This document shows, piece by piece, positions 1 through 8,104 of a DNA stretch of 64,000 nucleotides; position 1 is the stretch's first letter, and every line of letters starts with the position of its first letter. The position numbers and the translations under genes are program-made. The notes beneath the pieces were generated by a model, which made no database searches, was not told the DNA's origin, and saw only the letters and a program-made list of their open reading frames with translations. Source of the DNA: Streptomyces nodosus (lineage in GTDB: Bacteria > Actinomycetota > Actinomycetes > Streptomycetales > Streptomycetaceae); NCBI RefSeq assembly GCF_008704995.1, contig NZ_CP023747.1, positions 1,116,001-1,180,000 of the forward strand, read 5' to 3'.

Positions 1-1159
1 GGTTGGTGGTGGACCACCCTTCCACGCAGGCGATCGGCAGTGCGGCGCCATGCTGGGGCATCGCGAGGAGCTGCGCGCGGGTGAAGACGAGCGTCCCACC
101 GGGGCCATGGATCTCCAGCCGCCAGTCGGGGCCGACGTGCGCGGGGGTGACGCCGACGGAAGCGGCCGTCTTGTTGATCTGGAAGGCGTTCGGACCGCTG
201 CCCGGAGTTCGGTTGTGCGGAGCAAGGAGGGCGGTGCTCCGCAGCCGGCCGCCGATGCTCTGTCCCGCGGTGACCACCAGGAGGAGCAGCGATCCACCCC
301 CCACCAGGGCGAGCGCGCCGCGCCGGGTCATCGTCGGCGGCGCGGGAGCGGTCGGGACCAGGCCGTCGGGGTCGGGCGGCTCGGGCCGGGTGTGAGCGAG
401 GTCGGTACGCAGTTCCGCGGCCAGGCTGCGGGAGCGCAGGGCGCGGGTCATCCGGCCGAGTCTGAGGCACACATGGACGAGGAAGGCGGCGATGAACACC
501 CAGGCGCCGTAGAAGTGCAGGGTGTAGAAGGAGCCCGGGAAGACGTAGAAGAGCTGGATGTTGATGATGCCGGTGACGAATTCGAAGATCACCCCGCCGA
601 CCAGCATGAGCAGGGACAACCGCTCCAGTCCGTGGGCGACGGAGCGGACCGGCAGCCACTCGAACAGCTTCGGGATCACTGACCACAACTTGGCCAGCAG
701 CACGGGCACGAGGACCACGCCGAGCGTCACGTGCACGCCCTGGGTCAGCCGGTACAGCCAGTAAGGACGGGTGGGCCAGGCGAAGAGGTAGAAGCCCAAC
801 AGGCCCTTGTCCGGGGTCTGGTCGTTGATGGGGTTCAGTCCCGGGTTGTAGGAGGCGTAGGAGAGCATCCCGGTGACGAAGAGCAGCGGGATGCCGATCA
901 GCAGCGCCAGGCCGAACACGGACGTCAGCCAGGGCCCGCGGAGGGGACTGCGCCAGAAGCCGGGGCGGAACGGTCCCGGGGGAGGAGGAGCCTGTTCGAC
1001 CCGCCGCACGAGGGCCCGGGCACGAGCCGCCACCTCGGTGCCCCGCGCCGTCGCGGCAGCGCGAATGCGCCCGAGGCGCCCCTGCGCCTGACCCTCGTCC
1101 GATCTCGGGCGTCGCGGCCCGCCGGAGCCCGGGGCCGGTGGCCGTCCGCCACTGTCCAT
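1..1159 (-). CDS. Membrane-anchored molybdopterin-dependent oxidoreductase (5' part, runs off window)
   Basis: The reverse frame is open from an ATG at 1159 to the window edge, 386 codons without a stop. A GAGGAGG ribosome site lies about 7 nt upstream. Residues 1-70 are Arg/Pro-rich. Several hydrophobic segments follow from about residue 77 (FGLALLIGIPLLFVTG; LHFYGAWVFIAAFLVHV), laid out like a cytochrome b561-type membrane module. A second start of hydrophobic sequence after MTRRGALALVGGG lies near residue 277. The last codons read ACVEGWSTTN, the Mo-cofactor cysteine motif of the sulfite oxidase/YedY fold (Cys about 378). Known for the family: the Cys binds molybdopterin and the membrane part can pass electrons. 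Substrate is unknown. The missing 3' part should carry most of the catalytic domain. Confidence 0.8.
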   Translation of the reverse strand, partial: MDSGGRPPAPGSGGPRRPRSDEGQAQGRLGRIRAAATARGTEVAARARALVRRVEQAPPPPGPFRPGFWRSPLRGPWLTSVFGLALLIGIPLLFVTGMLSYASYNPGLNPINDQTPDKGLLGFYLFAWPTRPYWLYRLTQGVHVTLGVVLVPVLLAKLWSVIPKLFEWLPVRSVAHGLERLSLLMLVGGVIFEFVTGIINIQLFYVFPGSFYTLHFYGAWVFIAAFLVHVCLRLGRMTRALRSRSLAAELRTDLAHTRPEPPDPDGLVPTAPAPPTMTRRGALALVGGGSLLLLVVTAGQSIGGRLRSTALLAPHNRTPGSGPNAFQINKTAASVGVTPAHVGPDWRLEIHGPGGTLVFTRAQLLAMPQHGAALPIACVEGWSTTN

Positions 1160-1369
1160 CGGCTGCCTCCTCTGCCCCGGGCCGACTCCCAAAGGGTGGA
1201 TCAAACCCCACCCGGCCGTCAGTGCTCGTCAACCCGTCAGCCACAAGCTGACACAGATCGGGTCGGCTCTCCGCGTCTGACGTGCATACGAGTGTCCGCC
1301 GCAAGCCGAACGGCCGAACCGGCGCTTTGCACGGCTCGACAGGTCGCACGGTGGCCTCATGATGGTGGG

Positions 1370-1813
1370 GTGCGACGCCTGAGCCCACGGCGCAGCGCCT
1401 CCACCCGGCCCGGCCGCGCCGTGCTGACCAGGGAAGTGTTCTGGTTCGTCGTGATCGGCGTCGCCTCCACGGTGGCCCAGGCCCTGCTGTACTGGGTTCT
1501 GCGCCACTGGTCGCCGCCCGTCCTGGCCAACTTCGTCTCTCTGCTCGTCGTCACCGTCCTCAACACGGAGGCCAACCGGCGGCTGACCTTTCGCGGGTCC
1601 GTGGTCCGGGTCCTCCAGGCGCATCTGGCCGCGGGTGGCCTGTTCGTCCTGGCGTACCTGGTCACCTCGGGCGCTGTCCTGCTCTTCCGTCACTACCGGC
1701 CCACCGCCTCACCAGCGGCGGAGACCCTGGTGCTCGTACCGAGCTTCGCTCTGGTGACCGTGGTGCGCTTCACCGTCCTGCGGATGGTCGTCTTCAGACA
1801 CCGTCACCGATGA
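1370..1813 (+). CDS. GtrA-like four-helix membrane protein
   Basis: Encodes up to 147 aa with four hydrophobic helices: FWFVVIGVASTVAQALLYWV, NFVSLLVVTVLNTEANRRLTF, LAAGGLFVLAYLVTSGAVLL and VLVPSFALVTVVRF. The LNTEANRRLTF loop and C-terminal basic tail are typical of the GtrA family (PF04138), thought to move or present lipid-linked sugars for cell-surface glycan synthesis. The start is uncertain: GTG 1370 gives an Arg-rich leader, GTG 1421 starts just before the first helix. Neither has a strong ribosome site. It converges on the GT-C glycosyltransferase at 1848, 34 bp away, a plausible functional partner although the two are not one operon. Confidence 0.75.
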   Translation: MRRLSPRRSASTRPGRAVLTREVFWFVVIGVASTVAQALLYWVLRHWSPPVLANFVSLLVVTVLNTEANRRLTFRGSVVRVLQAHLAAGGLFVLAYLVTSGAVLLFRHYRPTASPAAETLVLVPSFALVTVVRFTVLRMVVFRHRHR

Positions 1814-1847
1814 CTCCTCGCGCCCGATGCTGCTTGCACCACTGCTG

Positions 1848-3233
1848 TCACGCACCGTCCCGTCGCCGGTCCTTGCCGGCACGGGCCCGCGCCCGGAGGA
1901 GTGCGCCGGCGAGCACCGCCGCGGCGGCCGGCCCGTATGCGGCGGCCTGGACGCCATGCCAGTGCAGTGCGTCCGCGACATACAGCGCGGTGCCAGCGGC
2001 GGCGACGGCGAGCCACTCCCATCGGCCACCCATGGCCACCAGGGCCACGACGAGCAGTGCGTACCAGAAGTACGCGGGCGAGATGACCAACAGGGCCGTA
2101 CCCGTGACCAGCAACGATCCATGCCACGGCCGCTTCGGATCGCCTCGCCGCAGGACGTACCAGGCGCTGAGCGCGACCAGCGCGGCGGCGGCCGGACCGG
2201 CCCACGCGTCCGGCAGCACCAGCCGCAGCAGCGCGAACCGGCCGACGGCACCCGGCTCGTACCCCTCCTCCCGCAGATAGCCGGGGAGGTAACCCACCAC
2301 CGCGGAACCGGACGCCAGCAGGTAGGGAAGATAGGTGAGCGCCACCACACCGACGGCTGCGAGCAGCACACTCGCCGCTTCCCGCAGCCGGGCGCGCGGG
2401 CCACGTCCGGGGGCCAGCACCCCGGAAAGCGCGCCCGGAAGGGCGAGCACGGGCAGCAGTTTGACGGCGATCGCCGCCCCGAGGAGCGCTCCGCGGCGCG
2501 CTCCTGCGGCCGTGCCGAGCGCGGCCACCGTGAGCAGCGCTCCGAGCGTGTCCACATGTGCGTCATTGACCGCGGCGAACGGCACCGCCGGGCACCACGC
2601 CCACAGTGCCACCCGCCGCGCATCACCGGACCTGCGCCGCTGCACCAGCAGCAGCGCCACCGTCGTGGCGACGGCGAGCACCGCACCGGCGATCTGCAGT
2701 GGCTTGTGCCGCCCGCCTGCCGGGGAGACGGCGTGCACCAGCAGGAACCATCCCTCGGCCACGGGCGGATAGATCGTGCGTTCGGACGGCCTGTTGATGC
2801 GCGTACACACGCCCGCCCCTGTGTGGAGGTCCCACTCACGGCACGCGGTCCCGGCGGGGAAGAGCCAGGGATCGCGCAACCGGGCAAGTTGCGTCGCGTC
2901 CGGCGGGTAGGCGTACGGGGAGACTCCCGCGGCCTGTACGCGGCCGTCCCACGCGTAGCGGTACATGTCGTCGCTGGTGCGCGGCGGAGCCGACAGCGCC
3001 GCCACACACAGGGCAGTCCCGCCGACAAGGATCAGCACCACGGCGGTACGCACCGGCACGCGGCGCACGGTCCATGCCGCGCCGGCGAACAGCACCCAGG
3101 CAGCGGCATACCAGCACAGCAGCGCATCCGGACGGCCGAGGTCACCGCCGGTGCGGACGGTCAAGGCCACGACGGCCGTAAGGGCGGCGAGGAGCGTCGT
3201 GGCGCAGAGCGTGCGTACTCCCACACCCGCCAC
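1848..3233 (-). CDS. Integral membrane GT-C glycosyltransferase (MptB/DUF2029-like mannosyltransferase)
   Basis: A 461-aa multispanning protein with roughly ten hydrophobic helices. The signature is an extracytoplasmic loop after the second or third helix, PPRTSDDMYRYAWDGR (about residues 83-98) followed by SPYAYPPD. This is the DD-containing catalytic loop of polyprenol-phosphate-sugar dependent GT-C enzymes such as actinobacterial alpha-mannosyltransferases. It probably adds a mannose-like sugar to a glycolipid or glycan outside the membrane. Start is GTG 3233; GTG 3224 is an alternative, and no clear ribosome site separates them. It faces the GtrA-like gene tail to tail. The sugar and acceptor cannot be told from sequence. 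Confidence 0.75.
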   Translation of the reverse strand: MAGVGVRTLCATTLLAALTAVVALTVRTGGDLGRPDALLCWYAAAWVLFAGAAWTVRRVPVRTAVVLILVGGTALCVAALSAPPRTSDDMYRYAWDGRVQAAGVSPYAYPPDATQLARLRDPWLFPAGTACREWDLHTGAGVCTRINRPSERTIYPPVAEGWFLLVHAVSPAGGRHKPLQIAGAVLAVATTVALLLVQRRRSGDARRVALWAWCPAVPFAAVNDAHVDTLGALLTVAALGTAAGARRGALLGAAIAVKLLPVLALPGALSGVLAPGRGPRARLREAASVLLAAVGVVALTYLPYLLASGSAVVGYLPGYLREEGYEPGAVGRFALLRLVLPDAWAGPAAAALVALSAWYVLRRGDPKRPWHGSLLVTGTALLVISPAYFWYALLVVALVAMGGRWEWLAVAAAGTALYVADALHWHGVQAAAYGPAAAAVLAGALLRARARAGKDRRRDGA

Positions 3234-3289
3234 AGTGGCAGCCGCGAACGCGCCGGATCCGCCTCGCGGCGCCGCGTGTCGGATCCGGC

Positions 3290-3619
3290 CGTAACCTCGG
3301 AGACCTGCTGGTCCTCGTCGCAGGAGGGGCCGGGTTCATGGGGGGCCCGGATCATCCAGGCGCTCATCGAGTGCGGGCACGGGGTGCGCGTGCCGGACAC
3401 GCGCACTCCATGTCGTCGAGCGCCGCAAGGTCGGCGGCGGCCAGGCCGGCGACGTGGACGAAGTCCCTGAGCCGGCCGCCGTCCTGGAATACCGGGGCGG
3501 CTCGCCGTAGGTGCGCGGCGACGTCCGGAAACGGACGGCGGCCGAAAAGGCCCTGCGCGGGGTGGACGCGGACTGTCACCGGGTGGCGATGGTCGGCCTA
3601 TCCGGCCGCTCCAAGTGAT
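3290..3619 (+). pseudogene. Decayed NAD-dependent epimerase/dehydratase fragment
   Basis: No intact frame, but three shifted frames together read like the first third of an SDR-type nucleotide-sugar epimerase. LLVLVAGGAGFMG is the Rossmann GxxGxxG motif. One frame over comes RIIQALIECGHGVRVPDTRT. After a damaged stretch, GDVRKRTAAEKALRGVDADC and CHRVAMVGLSG match the usual GDVRD-ALRGVDAVCHQAAMVGL segment. The reading then ends in TGA at about 3617. About 110 of the normal 330-350 residues remain, so the gene is both frameshifted and truncated. It marks the left border of the accessory region. Confidence 0.65.
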
Positions 3620-3622
3620 CGA

Positions 3623-3940
3623 CTAGGAGTCTGAGCGCAGTCCCAGAGCGCTGTGCTGAATCAGGCCAGCCGGGGCATCAGCAGAGCGCGACTTCCGACG
3701 AGTCAACTCCACCAGCTTCGATCGAAGGGCAGGCGCTGGTTCACCAAGCACGATGGCGGTGATCACCAACGCAAGCATGACGCAGTCGTAGGCATCGTCC
3801 GTCCCTCCATAGCGCTCGGCATCACGCTCTACCACGGCACTGGCGATCCGCCAGCCACCGCCATCGACCGGCGCGAAGGTCGCCGCGAAGACTCCGTAGC
3901 CGGTCCAGCTTCGATGCAGGAAGACAACCTCGCCTTCCAC
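3623..3940 (-). CDS. Small conserved-looking protein of unknown function, probably N-terminally truncated
   Basis: A 105-aa frame starting at a GTG. The core EVVFLHRSWTGYGVFAATFAP followed by GGWRIASAVVERDAERY looks like a compact beta-rich domain I associate with unnamed small actinobacterial proteins. No function is recognised. The N-terminus abuts the IS1380 remnant that begins near 3955-3965 on the other strand. The frame opens directly with the conserved core, so the original 5' end may have been lost when the element inserted. The C-terminal 20 residues (after about 3690) look less constrained. It may no longer be expressed. Confidence 0.45.
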   Translation of the reverse strand: MEGEVVFLHRSWTGYGVFAATFAPVDGGGWRIASAVVERDAERYGGTDDAYDCVMLALVITAIVLGEPAPALRSKLVELTRRKSRSADAPAGLIQHSALGLRSDS

Positions 3941-3957
3941 GAAGACGTGTCTGGCGG

Positions 3958-4947
3958 TTGGCCGGTGACAGGGCGCCTGACACGGGCGGGAGGGTGACCG
4001 TCGACCTCGACGGGGTGCTGGTGATCGCGCACTCCGACAAACAGGACGCGGCCCCGACCTGGAAGCGGACCTACGGCCACCACCCGCTGATGGCCTTCGT
4101 CGACCACGGCGCGGGCGGCACCGGGGAACCCGTCGCGGCCCTGCTCAGGCCGGGCAACGCGGGCTCGAACACCGCCGCCGACCACATCACCGCAGCCCGC
4201 CTGGCCCTGGCCCAGCTGCCGAAGAAGTACCGGCGCGGGCGGCAGACCCTGATCCGCACCGACTCCGCGGGCGGCACCCATGACTTCGTCGCCTGGCTCG
4301 CGAAGCGGGGCCAGTGGCTGTCCTACTCGGTCGGCATGGTGATCACAGATGCGATCCACGAACACGTGGTGAAGGTTCCGGTATCGGCCTGGACGCCGGC
4401 CGTCGAGGCGGACGGCGAGATCCGCGACGGCGCCTGGGTCGCCGAACTCACCGGCGACGTCCTGGAGGGTCGGCCGAAGGAGATGAGGCTGATTGTTCGG
4501 AAGGAACGGCCTCACCCCGGGGCCCAGTTGAGGCTCATCGACGCGGACGGCATGCGACTGACCTGCTTCGCCACGAACACCTCCGGCCAGCCGATCGCCG
4601 AGCTCGAGCTCCGTCACCGGCTGCGGGCCCGGGCCGAGGACCGCATCCGGGCCGCCCGGGCCACCGGGCTGCGGAACCTCCCCCTGCACGACACCGCCCA
4701 GAACCGCATCCGGCTGGAGATCGTGCAGATCGCGCTGGACCTGCTGGCCTGGATGCCGATGCTCGCGCTGACCGGGAAGGACAGACTCTGGGAGCCCCGC
4801 CGCCTGCGGCTCCGCCTGCTCACCGCGGCCGGACAGCTCGTAACCACCGGCCGCCGTCGGGTCCTCCGCCTGGCCCGGCACCGGCCCTGGACCAGCCACA
4901 TCACCGCCGCCCTCGACCGGCTCACCCAGCTGCCGGACCCCGGCTGA
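3958..4947 (+). pseudogene. IS1380-family transposase, 5'-truncated
   Basis: A 329-codon frame matching the C-terminal two thirds of an IS1380 transposase (family about 450-470 aa). GRVTVDLDGVLVIAHSDKQ contains the first catalytic Asp. The second Asp is in LIRTDSAGGTHDFVAWL. A late conserved block reads ARATGLRNLPLHDTAQNRI, followed by IVQIALDLLAWMPML. The catalytic core is therefore largely present, but the N-terminal DNA-binding part is missing and the first codons (MAGDRAP) are not a natural start. It is presumably inactive in cis, although a DDE-type core this complete could have lost activity only recently. Confidence 0.85.
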
Positions 4948-5115
4948 CCGACGGATTCCCCGTCCCTACGACAGCACCTCAACACCCGGAACAGTGGAAC
5001 CCGGGCGCCACCCCGAGGCGACACTCGGGCTTTGGTCCTGCCCAGCCTCAGCGCACCGCGCGAAAACGGTCCACCGACTCCGTCGGCGGACCGTCACGAA
5101 ACTTCGAGGTTAACG
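3960..5115 (+). mobile_element. IS1380-family insertion sequence remnant (left part missing)
   Basis: The element consists of the C-terminal two thirds of an IS1380-type transposase, a strong hairpin (5068-5092) and an AT-richer end sequence GAAACTTCGAGGTTA at about 5098-5112. That end resembles the terminal inverted repeat of Streptomyces IS1380 elements. No matching left inverted repeat is seen near 3955, and the transposase N-terminus is absent, so the left end has been deleted. The flanks are a truncated unknown gene (left) and a terD-like gene whose promoter region starts right after the presumed right end. Confidence 0.7.
5068..5092 (+). terminator. Hairpin near right end of IS1380 remnant
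   Basis: GGTCCACCGAC and GTCGGCGGACC form an 11-bp stem (one A-C mismatch) around a 3-nt loop. It lies 121 bp after the transposase stop and just inside the element end, the usual place for an IS transcription stop. It would shield the downstream terD-like gene from read-through. Confidence 0.6.
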
Positions 5116-5199
5116 TGGCATCAAAGTGCAGGTCACAGGACATACTTGAGGGCGTGCGGAGGTTCCGCAGGCGTGCGGCATTGTGGAAGGGGACGACCG

Positions 5200-5736
5200 G
5201 TGGGGGCTGTCGGCAGTGGGCTGGAAAAGGCCGAAGTACGGCTGAAATGGGACCCGAGTCCACTGGGGGAGTCGCCGCGTCACCTCGACATCGTTGCCGC
5301 GACTTATTCCGTGGACGATCCGTTCGGCAGGTCGGTGTACGTCGTGCACTACGACAGTCGCTCGCCGGATGGCACGATCAACATGAACCGGCACAGCCAG
5401 ACCGGCATGGGTTTCGGGTTCGTCGAGGTGATGTCCCTTGAGTTCGGCCGTCTGTCCGCCGCCTACTCACGGGTGGTGGTCGGCGTGATCATCCACCAGG
5501 AGCCGGATCCCCGCACCTTTGGTGACATGTCCAACGCCGGCGTGGTGGTCGTCGAGGGCTACCAGGAACTGCTCACCGATGACTTCTCGGGCGTGGCAGC
5601 AGCGCGAGCGACAACGGTCGCGGAGTTCACCAGGAGCGACTCCGGCGCGTGGGAAATGCGCAAGATGATCTGCGGGTCCGACAGCGATCCCGCGGTATTC
5701 ATGTCTGAGATGGGCACCATCCGCCCCCGCACCTGA
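5200..5736 (+). CDS. TerD-family protein
   Basis: A 178-aa protein. Start GTG 5200 is chosen because GGAAGGGGA lies 7 nt upstream; the longer frame from 5032 would run back into the IS end. After EKAEVRLKWDPSP comes LDIVAATYSVDD, then the family segment VYVVHYDSRSPDGTINMNR, and then GFVEVMSLEFGRLSAAYSRV and VVVVEGYQELLTDDFSGV. This is the calcium-binding TerD fold of the tellurite/stress ter systems. Streptomyces carry many single copies of unknown role. The C-terminal stretch TTVAEFTRSDSGAWEM fits the same family. No other ter gene is nearby. Confidence 0.75.
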   Translation: MGAVGSGLEKAEVRLKWDPSPLGESPRHLDIVAATYSVDDPFGRSVYVVHYDSRSPDGTINMNRHSQTGMGFGFVEVMSLEFGRLSAAYSRVVVGVIIHQEPDPRTFGDMSNAGVVVVEGYQELLTDDFSGVAAARATTVAEFTRSDSGAWEMRKMICGSDSDPAVFMSEMGTIRPRT

Positions 5737-5936
5737 TCTCGAGCCTCGTGTGAGCCCGAGGCACCGCAGACGGCCGACCAGCGCTGAGCGGGAACCATAC
5801 CGACTCGCGCGCACTGTGCGACCTGTCCGCGCCACCCAGCGCGGCACCATTGTGTTGTAGTCGGACTTGCGGCTCCCGCCTCGAACAGCTGGCACGGACA
5901 GCAGGCCCTCAGAGGGCTTCGGCTAATACGGCCCCA

Positions 5937-6389
5937 TTACGCAACCGATGCCAAGGCCAACTGCTCGGCCCAGACGATCTTCCCGTTGGGGGTGAAGCGG
6001 GTTCCCCACCGCTCGGCGAACTGGGCGACGAGGAAGATTCCGCGACCGCCTTCGTCAACGGCCGTTGCGTAGCGCAGGTGCGGGGAAGTGCTGCTGCCGT
6101 CACTGACCTCCATCACCAGGTGTGTCCCGCGCAGAAGTCGCATGTGGACAGGCGGTACCCCGTAGCGGATGGCGTTGGTGACCAGTTCGCTGATGATCAG
6201 TTCGGCAGTGAATGCCATCTCCTCCAGGTTCCATCCTGTCAGCTTCGCGGACACCTCGGCCAGGGCAAAGGCGATGGCCACCCACGACCGGTCAGCGTCG
6301 CTGATGTGCGGGTCCCTCTGCTCATGGGGCAGAGCGATGTTGACGATGGACAAGTCCAGGACGCCGAGCAGCGAGGTGACGGAGACCAT
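5937..6389 (-). CDS. Chimeric ORF: MFS-transporter N-terminal fragment fused to anti-sigma-type HATPase
   Basis: A 150-aa frame, ATG 6389. Residues 1-43 (LGVLDLSIVNIALP, ISDADRSWVAIAFALA) read like the first helix and loop of a DHA2 drug exporter. Residues 46-147 are a serine-kinase-type ATPase domain like those of Streptomyces RsbW/SpoIIE-C proteins: N-box ELIISELVTNAIRYG (about 64-78), G1 MEVSDGSSTSPHLR (about 93-106), G2 DEGGRGIFLVAQFAERWG (about 112-129). Such ATPases phosphorylate anti-sigma antagonists or bind sigma factors. The join is in frame and leaves the ATP site complete. Either an illegitimate fusion gave the ATPase a new start, or this is a relic. It lies in the fragment-rich accessory zone. 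Confidence 0.7.
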   Translation of the reverse strand: MVSVTSLLGVLDLSIVNIALPHEQRDPHISDADRSWVAIAFALAEVSAKLTGWNLEEMAFTAELIISELVTNAIRYGVPPVHMRLLRGTHLVMEVSDGSSTSPHLRYATAVDEGGRGIFLVAQFAERWGTRFTPNGKIVWAEQLALASVA

Positions 6390-6409
6390 GGTCGTTTGCG
6401 GTCGGGGCG

Positions 6410-6430
6410 CTGCGTCTGTCGCAGACGCAG
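6410..6430 (-). terminator. Perfect 9-bp hairpin after the XRE-cupin gene
   Basis: CTGCGTCTG and CAGACGCAG pair perfectly across a 3-nt loop, 14 bp past the stop of the XRE-cupin gene on the reverse strand. There is no T-run, as is common for actinobacterial terminators. It also separates that operon from the chimeric ATPase ORF starting at 6389. Confidence 0.6.
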
Positions 6431-6443
6431 GACGTGTTCGTGG

Positions 6444-7046
6444 TCAGCACTGGCGGACGTGGAGTTGTTCGCCGCTGGCGGAGAACAGGGCCAGGACTTC
6501 GGCTGCCGCGTCGTGGTCGGCGCTGGTCAGGGCGTGGGGTATGCGGGTGTCGAATTCGACGGCTTCGCTGGCGTGCACGCGGGTGGTCGTGGTGCCGAGG
6601 GTGAGGTCGATGGCGCCGGTCAGGACGTACAGCCATTCGTAACCGCCATGCGTGCGCAGCGAGGGCTTCGGGGCGATCCGCAGGGGCGGGAGCACCATCT
6701 TGAAGGCCTCCACGGGAGCTCTGCCGCGGGTGAGAGGGACGAAGGTGGTGCCGTTGTTGCGGATCGGCTTGACGTGGACGCGGGGGTCACCGGTGGGCGG
6801 GGCACCGATCAGGTCGTCCAGGGCGACCCGGTAGACGTGGGCCAGTGGCAACAGCAGGTCCAGGTTGGGGCGGCGCCTGCCGCTCTCCAGGCGGGAGAGG
6901 GTGCTGATGGAGATGCCGGTGCGTTCGGCGACGTCCGAGAGCGTCATTTGGCGGGCTTGGCGGGCGTCGCGCAGATGGGGCCCGACCGAGCCGAGCACGG
7001 CCTCTGTGTCGTGAACGAGCTGGTCGTCGGTCGGTGTGGTGGGCAT
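6444..7046 (-). CDS. XRE-family regulator with C-terminal cupin domain
   Basis: About 200 aa from ATG 7046, with GAAGAGAG upstream; the longer frame to 7139 overlaps the preceding gene and lacks a site. The helix-turn-helix is at about residues 20-75: LRDARQARQMTLSDVAERTG, ISISTLSRLESGRRRPNLDL. A cupin follows at about 110-195 (HGGYEWLYVLTGAIDLTL, SEAVEFDTRIPHAL). This layout belongs to regulators that sense a small ligand with the cupin and usually repress adjacent metabolic genes. It follows the methyltransferase gene after 68 bp on the same strand and probably shares its transcript, so autoregulation of the pair is likely. Confidence 0.85.
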   Translation of the reverse strand: MPTTPTDDQLVHDTEAVLGSVGPHLRDARQARQMTLSDVAERTGISISTLSRLESGRRRPNLDLLLPLAHVYRVALDDLIGAPPTGDPRVHVKPIRNNGTTFVPLTRGRAPVEAFKMVLPPLRIAPKPSLRTHGGYEWLYVLTGAIDLTLGTTTTRVHASEAVEFDTRIPHALTSADHDAAAEVLALFSASGEQLHVRQC

Positions 7047-7114
7047 GGCTCTCTTCTTCGTCGTGCGGGGTGGTGGGGGCTCCGCTCGCTGCGGGAGTAC
7101 GGGGGCGGGGCGGT

Positions 7115-7753
7115 TCAGGTGGTGCGGGTCAGGCGCCACACATGGTCGGTGCGCGTGCCGGGGCGCCCCTCGGATGAGGGGGCGGACCGCTGGACGCTGG
7201 CGAGGGTGTCCACCTTCCAGGTGGGAGGCAGGGCAAGGGTGGTCAGCAGGCCCTCAAGGGTGAGAAAGACGACATCGGCGGGCTGCTGCGCGGCGGTGCT
7301 CCAGGTCGGCCATCCGGCATGCATGACGATGATCAATGTGCCGCCCGGTGCGACGGCACGGGCCGCCAGCCGCAGGATGGCCGTCTGATCCAAAGCGACT
7401 GGTGACTGAAGGTACTGCGCGGCGACGAGGTCGAAGCTGCCGCCGGGAAACGTCTGTCCGAGGTCGTGGTGCTGAAAGGTGACCTGCCCGGATAGGCCCA
7501 GCTCGATCGCCTGGGCGGCGGCCCGTCGCAAGGCTGTGGTGGAGATGTCGACAGCGGTCACCTGCCAGCCCCGGGACGCCAGCCACAAGGCGTCCGCGCC
7601 CTCGCTGCAGCCCAGCTCGAGTGCACTTCCCGGTGCCAGATCGCCCGCTTCGCGGACCAGCAGCTCGTTCGGCTGACCGCTCCAGATGCGTCCGCACTTG
7701 CGGTAGCGGTCCTCCCAGAACCGGGCCGGCTCGATGCTGTCGGGTGTGGTCAT
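7115..7753 (-). CDS. Class I SAM-dependent methyltransferase
   Basis: A 212-aa protein from ATG 7753, preceded by AAGGAGAT at 6-7 nt; the TTG one codon upstream is less likely. SAM-binding motif I is GSALELGCSEGADALWLA (about residues 43-60). Motif post-I is WQVTAVDISTTALRRAA, motif II region SFDLVAAQYLQSP, and the later strand GGTLIIVMHAG. The N-terminal PARFWEDRYRKCGRIWSGQPN is typical of small-molecule methyltransferases of the Methyltransf_25 type. It is first in a two-gene operon with the XRE-cupin regulator. The substrate is unknown. XRE-cupin + methyltransferase + FAD reductase neighbourhoods are common in Actinobacteria; a FAD reductase is at 9086. Confidence 0.85.
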   Translation of the reverse strand: MTTPDSIEPARFWEDRYRKCGRIWSGQPNELLVREAGDLAPGSALELGCSEGADALWLASRGWQVTAVDISTTALRRAAAQAIELGLSGQVTFQHHDLGQTFPGGSFDLVAAQYLQSPVALDQTAILRLAARAVAPGGTLIIVMHAGWPTWSTAAQQPADVVFLTLEGLLTTLALPPTWKVDTLASVQRSAPSSEGRPGTRTDHVWRLTRTT

Positions 7754-8104
7754 CAAGATCTCCTTACAAGCGCGGAAGGCGGCCCCTCGTGGCCAAAGTC
7801 CTCACCCGCCGCTCCGTAGGCAAGCTGCGTTGCTGATCCTGCAAACGGCGGGAGCCGGGGAGGGAGGGTGTCGTCAGGAGGCCTGAGGAAGTACGGCTGC
7901 AGAAGAGGTCACCAACAGGTGCACGGCAAGGTCGTCACCTGCGAGCTCCGCTGCACGAAGGCACCGCCGTGGGGCTTCTGACCCCGGGGTATCGGTCCAG
8001 TTCGTTTTGCCGGTACCGCAACGTCTGTTGTCCGTTGACTGGGTTGGTGCTGACCATGGCCAGGCGATTGACGCGCGTTTCCATACCTGGAAAGGACGAA
8101 CCAC
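7754..8104. other. Intergenic region with two divergent promoters presumed
   Basis: Separates the leftward methyltransferase operon from the rightward gene at 8105. It must hold both promoters, but no consensus boxes could be assigned. A reverse-strand frame ending near 7877 has protein-like text (CLRAAELAGDDLAVHLL) that might be a gene remnant; I could not identify it. GC content is lower than in the core regions. Confidence 0.4.

Noticed and set aside
1827..3470. 547-codon forward frame
   Set aside because: Shadow of the GT-C glycosyltransferase; only its last part touches the epimerase relic, in which the frame changes.
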